From: Acanthaster planci
Taxonomy: Eukaryota > Echinodermata > Asteroidea > Valvatida > Acanthasteridae
Assembly (NCBI RefSeq): GCF_001949145.1
Contig: NW_019091681.1
Coordinates: 28,373-41,165, forward strand
Length of the DNA: 12,793 nucleotides
Reading direction: 5' to 3'
Shown: positions 8,170-12,793 of the stretch, piece after piece
How the letters are laid out: each line of letters opens with the position of its first letter
Position numbering within the stretch: position 1 is the stretch's first letter
Position numbers and translations under genes: made by a program
The notes under the pieces: generated by a model
What the model saw: the letters and a program-made list of their open reading frames with translations, nothing else
Database searches by the model: none
Told to the model about the DNA's origin: nothing

Positions 8170-8316
8170 CTGAAAACAAAACAGGAATCAAAGCATAGGT
8201 CAGTAGAAAACCAAACAAGCTTGTTAAGAACTGAATCAACTCGTCTTGATTCTTTCACAGATGACTGAGGTCACACTGACAGCAAGCAAGAATAGAACCA
8301 TGGGTCAGTAGAGAAA
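8133..8316 (-). repeat. tandem duplication of an SRPRA exon/acceptor boundary
   Basis: About 78 bp at 8133-8210 (the first 37 bases of the P-loop exon plus the adjoining intron) is repeated, diverged, at about 8238-8316. Shared words include CTTTCAC/CCTTCACGGATGAC-type blocks and GGTCAGTAGA. On the minus strand the second copy still has a pyrimidine-containing tract, a CAG and a reading that starts VTSVI and soon meets a stop. It is an exon shard with a residual acceptor. Confidence 0.7.
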
Positions 8317-8840
8317 GTAAAGATGCTGGTAAAAGACTTTATTTCGAAGACTTTTGCCACAAGCAAGAAGAAGGAAATTTTACGACAGGAAGCATTAAAA
8401 AAAACATTAAAAGGATCTAAACCAGCATTCAATACTTCCCAAATTCATCAAAGTTCTTCCATTTGGCGGACAAAATGGCACCAAGGACTGACCAAAAGAA
8501 GTATCAGTCTTTCAATCAAACTCTCTTGCTTAAATTAAAACTCCCAGAATATCTTCATGGAGCGCCTTCTCTAGTTTGCCATAATACAAAAATGTACATG
8601 CACCAAATCTGAAGATATCATAGTATGGAGGGTTTGCATGATGGCTGCCATATTGAAGGTCGGAGCTTGTATTGCACAAGACATGCACAAAATAGATTTC
8701 CCTGTGGAACTACCCGGCAAGATGGCTACCACGCAAAATCTCGATACTTTGTCCAATCAAAGCTTTAGAACAGAGCAAAGAAAAGCTAGCTGGGGAGGAA
8801 TTTCAACCTTTGACCTGTGTACTGACGATGTTTGGCTTAC
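8170..8840. other. SRPRA intron, no further gene seen
   Basis: The 671-bp intron contains the exon shard described at 8133-8316. Further along it has two ATGGCTGCC/ATGGCTACC words (near 8640 and 8721) resembling YY1-type sites. The open frames at 8323-8538 and 8638-8925 on the plus strand have no recognisable domain and overlap intron or opposite-strand exon, so they are not called. Confidence 0.5.
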
Positions 8841-8925
8841 GGCTGAGGGTTCCCATGATTTTTCCCTCCAGCTTGGTAGAGACAGAATCGCAATTTCTCA
8901 GCGATGTCACGGGCCACATTCTTGA
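8841..8925 (-). pseudogene. SRPRA: SRPRA exon, start of NG domain region, 2-nt deletion
   Basis: The acceptor CAATTTGCAG| is followed by a split codon, then KNVARDIAEKL in one frame and CDSVSTKLEGKIMGTLS in another, ending at |GTAAGC. The vertebrate counterpart is KNVAADIAVQLCESVANKLEGKVMGTFS. The reading changes at TTGCGATTCTG, where loss of two bases (TG) from TTGTGC explains the shift. The length is 85 nt where 87 nt is expected. This is the most upstream recognisable exon. Confidence 0.87.
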
Positions 8926-9467
8926 CTGCAAATTGAAAACAAAAGTAAGGAACAATTATCAAATTGTTTGTCCCAAATTAAATTTAATTCAATATAATTA
9001 TCGGAGCAGTGCTTTCCTTTTAAACCTACTCCCCTTGGGGTATGGAAAATGTACCAACATTGAAGGATTGAGGACTGTTAGGGTTCACAAACGAATTCAA
9101 CCCCTCTTGAGACGTCACCCTATTCAGTAAAGTGTGGATTATTCTTAAGAATCAACAGCTTTTAAGAATGTAGAGTTTGGGCATTCTTCAAACTAATAGA
9201 TCAAACTTGACTTGATAGAAACAGACAAAGCACTTGTGACATTAAATTTACAACATCAAACACGGTGAGAGACACTCTCAACAATAAAGTAAATTGTTTT
9301 AGACGTTCAATACAGTTAACACTCAAATTGTTAGATTTGACGCAGTAACATTTTCTGTTGAGATTAGTGATTTTCAATTAAAGCAAACCGCTCCTTATGT
9401 TGCACTGTGTTATGTTTTCAATGTGTCTTCTTCCTTTTAACAAATCCCTTCCATTTACTTCAGCCAG
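8926..9467. other. non-coding, no SRPRA exon found
   Basis: On the minus strand this is where linker exons of SRPRA should lie if the gene continued closely. I find none, nor any RNA gene. The sequence is ordinary AT-rich DNA, so either a long intron begins here or the locus is truncated. Confidence 0.4.
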
Positions 9468-9966
9468 ACTTGTACTCAAACCTTGGTTCAAGCATTCATT
9501 ATGTGTAAGGTTGACTGTTGTAATGGCTTATTATATGGACTTCCAAATTCTCAGATATCAAAGCTACAAAAGTTCAGAATGTATGTGTCAGACTTGTGTG
9601 CAACTCTGCTAAATACTGCCACATTTCCCCTTTGTTGGTTAAATTACACTGGTTGCCTATTCGACAAAGAATTCCATTCAAAATACTTTTGATAACATTT
9701 AAGGCTTTGCATGGCTTTGCACCAGGTTATATCTCAGAATTAGTAACACGTAAATCCCAATCACATATGTACAGTCTTCGTAGCTCACAGGACAGGTTGA
9801 TCCTTAGTCATCCCTATCGTAGAACTAAGACAACTTTTGGAGACCATGCACTGCTCCTAGGCTTTGGAACAACCTGCCCTTTCATGTAAGAAATGCTAAA
9901 TCTGCCGACACATTCAAGATTGATCTAAAAACTCATCTCTTTCATGAAGCTTTTTCCAACACCTGA
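9468..9966 (+). mobile_element. 5'-truncated CR1/L2-like LINE, C-terminal end of ORF2
   Basis: Three consecutive frames give one protein end typical of CR1/L2-type non-LTR retrotransposons. Frame one reads VQAFIMCKVDCCNGLLYGLP. Frame two reads KLHWLPIRQRIPFKILLIT and KALHGFAPGYISELV. Frame three, from 9856, reads PRLWNNLPFHVRNAKSADTF and KTHLFHEAF, then TGA at 9964-9966, probably the native stop. Two frameshifts and the missing endonuclease and RT core mean the copy is dead. This is the C-terminal region that follows the reverse transcriptase fingers and palm. Confidence 0.85.
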
Positions 9967-10050
9967 TTTTCATCTCTGCTAGTGATGTGCAGTTGAGTAT
10001 ATTTGTACAGTATAAACCATTACAACAGAAATGTTCCTTTTCATTATTAT

Positions 10051-10290
10051 TATAGTTATATTTTCACATATCCCTTCCATTTTAGTTTAATTTTCACATA
10101 TCCCTTCCATTTAAGTTTAATTTTCACATATCCCTTCCATTTTAGTTTAATTTTCACATATCCCTTCCATTTTAGTTTAATTTTCACATATCCCTTCCAT
10201 TTTAGTTTAATTTTCACATATCCCTTCCATTTTAGTTTAATTTTCACATATCCCTTCCATTTTAGTTTAATTTTCACATATCCCTTCCAT
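10051..10290. repeat. 30-bp tandem array, eight units, nearly identical
   Basis: Eight consecutive 30-bp units of the form TTTAGTTTAA + TTTTCACATA + TCCCTTCCAT lie at 10051-10290. Only the first unit (TATAGTTATA) and one base of the third differ, so the array is young or homogenised. It begins 85 bp after the LINE stop codon and may belong to the LINE 3' tail. The 110-codon plus-strand and 89-codon minus-strand open frames with ten-residue repeats are artefacts of a period divisible by three. Confidence 0.95.
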
Positions 10291-10660
10291 TTTAGTTTTA
10301 TTTCATGTTTTTTTTCCCGTTTCATTTTAAAATAAAATTTGAATGTTATATAAAAGGTTTATTATTTTTATAATTTTCTTTGTGTATTTATTTTGAAATT
10401 CACATTTAGCCACTTTGTTTTTGGTTAAACTTCAGTTTTACCTCTTTCTGTTATTTGACAATTTTCAAAAACAACTTCACCATTCAAAATTCATGTACAA
10501 TTTTTTAAAACAGATTAAACATTTAGAAACTTTCGCATAATACTTCCCAGATGAATGAGATAATATTCCAAATGCGTGTATTTCCGAATGAAAGAATTTC
10601 CTTTGTGACTGAGCGCTTTCGATAAGTAAGCATGGACTTCCAAGGCTGTAAGGAAGCGTC
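10291..10660. other. AT-rich, no feature
   Basis: This is T-rich and A-rich DNA with a stray AATAAA near 10330. That hexamer could have served as a polyadenylation signal for the LINE. Nothing else is recognised. Confidence 0.4.
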
Positions 10661-10669
10661 TAAAAATTA

Positions 10670-10790
10670 GGAACGTTCCCGTTCTCTCTCGGAATGCTAC
10701 TTTGTAGAAGGCTGCCTGTTCCCTCTGGGAACGGTCTGTGTTCTTCAACGGAACATGGCGCGTTCCCGTGGGAATGGTGACTGTTCCTTT
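10670..10790. repeat. cluster of GTTCC/GGAAC dyads
   Basis: Within 120 bp there are GGAACGTTCC (10670-10679), GTTCCCTCTGGGAAC (10718-10732), GTTCTTCAACGGAAC (10740-10754), TTCCCGTGGGAA (10763-10774) and a further GTTCC at 10783. The TTC-N-GAA spacings look like STAT- or steroid-receptor-type dyads, but this could equally be a degenerate repeat. No gene is attached. Confidence 0.5.
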
Positions 10791-10799
10791 TTGTGTGTT

Positions 10800-11640
10800 T
10801 TGTGGGATTTACAGATAAACAGGATAAACAAGACTTTGGCAAATATGGCAAAGGACAATGGATGTATTTATTATTTTTTTTTTAAGTGCTATGACCTAAA
10901 GTGTAGCTGTTCCTAGACATACTTTATGATACGTCAGACGATCAGATGCCTTGTGTGGAGAAAGTGGGTTAAACCATTCCAGAAGGTGCCCGCTGATTGA
11001 CTTGGCGACCAGTTAAAGATCCAATCATTGCTAGCAGTTTTTCAAGTGATGGGCTCAATTTGAAAAGTGACAGACAGCTGCAAAAATGTGTTCATATGCT
11101 GTCAAGTAAAGGCACTTTTTTAATTGGGTCTGGTTATTTGTTGCTGGCAAATCTTAGGAAAAAGGAAACCTTCAGTTATGACAAATGTCATAAAAATATG
11201 AATATCATATTGATCGTTATTATTTCATTCCCTTCATTCTTATCTACAGGTTTACCATTTCCATTTTTTTAACAAAGGTTTCTGTTGTCTGTTTTACTGT
11301 TTCACACTCAAGTAGATTTGTTAACTTTCTAGGGTGGAGCCCTGTTGAAGAGACGTTCACGATTCTTGCCAACAGTCTCCTCATCTGGCCGCTTTTCTTG
11401 CTGATCATTTTGCCGTTGGTAATTATTAGGGCACGGATAGGCTCAAGCTTAATTACAGCTGGAAGATATGCAAATATGCAAAGTCTGACGGCCATTTGTA
11501 CAAGGTGCTCAACTCTTTTAATCAGGAAGAATTCCACAACTGTGCAGAAATAAACATAAATGTGCAGGAACATCTACATTTTCGGCATTAACTCGCCGCT
11601 CTATGGCGTTGCAACTTTAGACCACACTAGACAATAGAGG
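10800..11640. other. non-coding, one hydrophobic open stretch
   Basis: There is no recognised gene. On the plus strand, after TTTCTAG at about 11330, a frame stays open to a stop near 11551. It encodes a hydrophobic segment (LLIWPLFLLIILPLVII) that would be a membrane helix if translated. There is an acceptor-like sequence but no donor, no start and no family match, so it is only a possible exon remnant. Confidence 0.25.
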
Positions 11641-11649
11641 ATGCTCTCT

Positions 11650-11713
11650 TAACAATGTCATAGCTCCTAGCTACGTATCTTAAGGTTGGCAGCTAGGAGC
11701 TATGACATTGTTA
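11650..11713. repeat. 64-bp palindrome with perfect 23-bp arms
   Basis: The left arm 11650-11672 (starts TAACAATGTCATAG) is the exact reverse complement of 11691-11713 (ends GACATTGTTA). The spacer is 18 bp with TTAA at the exact centre (11680-11683). The arm sequence matches short repeats at about 11714-11745, 12264-12370 and 6288-6312. Confidence 0.9.
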
Positions 11714-11721
11714 CTAATGTC

Positions 11722-12125
11722 ACAGTTCCAAGCTGCCTACCTTAACCACTTGCTGCCGAGTTAAATTTCAAGTTGCATAACGTAAAACTGGGAGATTTTC
11801 AAGAATTCCTGTTTTCAAAATTCAAAAACAGATGACAGTCTGGTGGCTACTCTAATCTAACACACAACATCTATTGATGGCCAAGTATTTCAGCCAGGCC
11901 TGCCACCTGGTAAAAAGAGTCCAGATTGTGCGGTGTTACAGAGGTTTCTTTTGTTCACAAAACTGGCACAGTGCGCGGCTGGCGTCTTCTCAAAAGGGGC
12001 CATATTAACGTCCGGCGGTATTGCATCGCTCATCACTAAAGCGCTGGAGCACTTTTGCCCCCGGTGGTATTCAGCTCTCGCTGAATGCCACAAACAGTGG
12101 TATAATCTTTCAAAACAATGACAGA
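11722..12125 (+). repeat. unknown dispersed unit, copy 1
   Basis: This stretch aligns with 12347-12788 at an offset of about 625-664 bp. Shared anchors are AGCTGCCTACCTTA, CCACTT-TGCCG, AGTATTTCAGCCAGGCCTGC, CCAGATTGTGCGGTG, CTTTTGTTCAC, GGGGCCA, GCACTTTTG and TTTCAAAACAA. The family is unknown. A 62-codon open frame (11933-12121) is not preserved in the other copy, so no protein is called. Confidence 0.7.
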
Positions 12126-12263
12126 TTTCTTCCGCAGTTGACAACTGAAAAAATGTTAGCAATTCGCAGAAGCTTCGTCTTTTGTTTTGAGCATTGTCTT
12201 TTGTTAAAAGGAACAACACTTTTGTTCGGTTTCGAGCTCCCCTGATTCGAGGTACCCTGGCAA

Positions 12264-12370
12264 AAGTGGTTAACAATGTCACAGCTCCTAGCTTATAGCT
12301 GCCTACCATAAATATCATAGCTCATAGCTGCCTACCTTAACAATGTAGTAGCTCATAGCGCTTACCTTAG
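12264..12370. repeat. short tandem repeats of a 31-35 bp unit
   Basis: Three to four diverged units follow the pattern AACAATGTCA + TAGCTCATAGCTGCCTACCTT (with variants). The same unit forms the palindrome arms at 11650-11713 and resembles the SRPRA exon/intron junction at 6288-6312. The CCTACCTT end reads AAGGTAGG on the minus strand, a splice-donor consensus. Confidence 0.75.
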
Positions 12371-12788
12371 CCACTTCATGCCGGGGCATTTTTCAATGTT
12401 GATGATGCTGGGCCGGCATAACTATCATTTTTACCGTTTTCAAAATCTTTTGAAAATTCATCATTTCATTTAACGGTCGTTTATAGCCGCACCAAGTAAT
12501 TTTTAGCCAATACTCTAAGTTGACAGTTGACCTTCATTGACACCTGAGTATTTCAGCCAGGCCTGCAGCCTTGTAAACAGAGCCCAGATTGTGCGGTGCT
12601 GTATAACTGTCTTTTGTTCACGAACCTGACTCAGTGCACTGCAGACCTCTTTTCAATAGGGGCCACATTAGTGTGCAGCGGTGCTGTGTGGCTCATCGCT
12701 GCAGTGGTGAAGCACTTTTGTCCTCGTTGGTAATCCGCTGGCTCTCAATGCCCCAAACCCTGGTATACGGTTTCAAAACAAGGCTGGA
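12347..12788 (+). repeat. unknown dispersed unit, copy 2
   Basis: This is a diverged second copy of the 11722-12125 unit, running almost to the window end and probably continuing beyond it. It carries about 40 bp of extra sequence between the CCACTT and AGTATTTCAG anchors, including an inverted pair TTTTCAAAA/TTTTGAAAA near 12443. It has stops in the frame that is open in copy 1. Confidence 0.7.
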
Positions 12789-12793
12789 TTATC

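Larger units (their letters stand above)
5852..8925 (-). pseudogene. SRPRA: SRP receptor alpha subunit, NG GTPase half, pseudogene with introns
   Basis: SRPRA is the ER-membrane-docked GTPase that receives the SRP-ribosome complex by forming a heterodimer with SRP54. Six minus-strand exons (8925-8841, 8169-7997, 7618-7409, 7100-7015, 6482-6310, 5980-5852) cover about the last 287 of roughly 640 residues in correct order. Splice phases agree except where indels intervene. Lesions are: a 2-nt deletion in the first exon, P-loop GVNGLKKST in place of GVNGVGKST, a TAA stop beside a mutated DTFRAGA, a 4-nt shortfall at the third exon end, DTAGQ for DTAGR, and a 4-nt deletion plus VVEALVGK for VGEALVGN. 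Intron retention argues for a duplicated or unitary pseudogene. An assembly-error explanation is unlikely because substitutions also hit catalytic motifs. The X domain and linker exons are not visible between 8926 and 12793. Confidence 0.88.

Noticed and set aside
8638-8925. 95-codon plus-strand frame with YY1-like words
   Set aside because: It overlaps intron and opposite-strand exon sequence, and no domain is recognisable.
10003-10335. Repetitive open frames on both strands with a ten-residue period
   Set aside because: The unit is 30 bp, a multiple of three, without stops. The frames are a direct result of the tandem array.
11890-12318. 142-codon minus-strand open frame and 62-codon plus-strand frame
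   Set aside because: Both span the dispersed unit. The second copy of the unit has stops and shifts, and no domain is recognisable.

Overview
The window is animal genomic DNA, AT-rich and mostly non-coding. It has spliceosomal introns, decayed transposons and minisatellites, and no bacterial gene layout. Frequent TACATGTA-type words, a TAGCGCCCTC-type minisatellite and a CR1/L2-like LINE tail suggest a marine invertebrate, perhaps an echinoderm or another deuterostome. The species cannot be fixed from sequence alone.

The one gene I recognise with confidence is on the minus strand, 8925 down to 5852. It is the C-terminal (NG GTPase) half of the signal recognition particle receptor alpha subunit (SRPRA), in six exons with mostly canonical splice sites. 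It appears dead. It has a 2-nt deletion, an in-frame TAA, a 4-nt shortfall at one exon end and a 4-nt deletion in another exon. It also has substitutions in the P-loop, the DTFRAGA motif, the DTAGR motif and the GEALVGN motif. Because introns are kept, it is a duplicated or unitary pseudogene, not a retrocopy. The N-terminal half is not visible upstream.

Layout: 1-620 is unassigned. 622-866 is a copy of a short terminal-inverted-repeat element. 1171-1268 (minus) is a possible single exon of an unrelated gene. 2728-3083 is a 25-bp minisatellite with a 50-bp dimeric structure. 3320-4548 holds a large nested inverted repeat made of two head-to-head copies of the element seen at 622-866. 4550-5510 is featureless AT-rich DNA. 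5515-8925 is the SRPRA pseudogene, with a 39-bp minisatellite in one intron and a duplicated exon fragment in another. 9468-9966 is a 5'-truncated LINE end, followed by a nearly perfect 30-bp tandem array. 10670-10790 is dense in GTTCC/GGAAC dyads. 11640-12793 holds a perfect 23-bp-arm palindrome, short repeats resembling an SRPRA exon/intron junction, and two diverged copies of an unknown unit of about 400 bp.

I see no operon, CRISPR array, tRNA or rRNA, and no credible new multi-gene system. The most interesting points are the pattern of SRPRA decay and the sharing of short repeats between the pseudogene splice junctions and other parts of the window.
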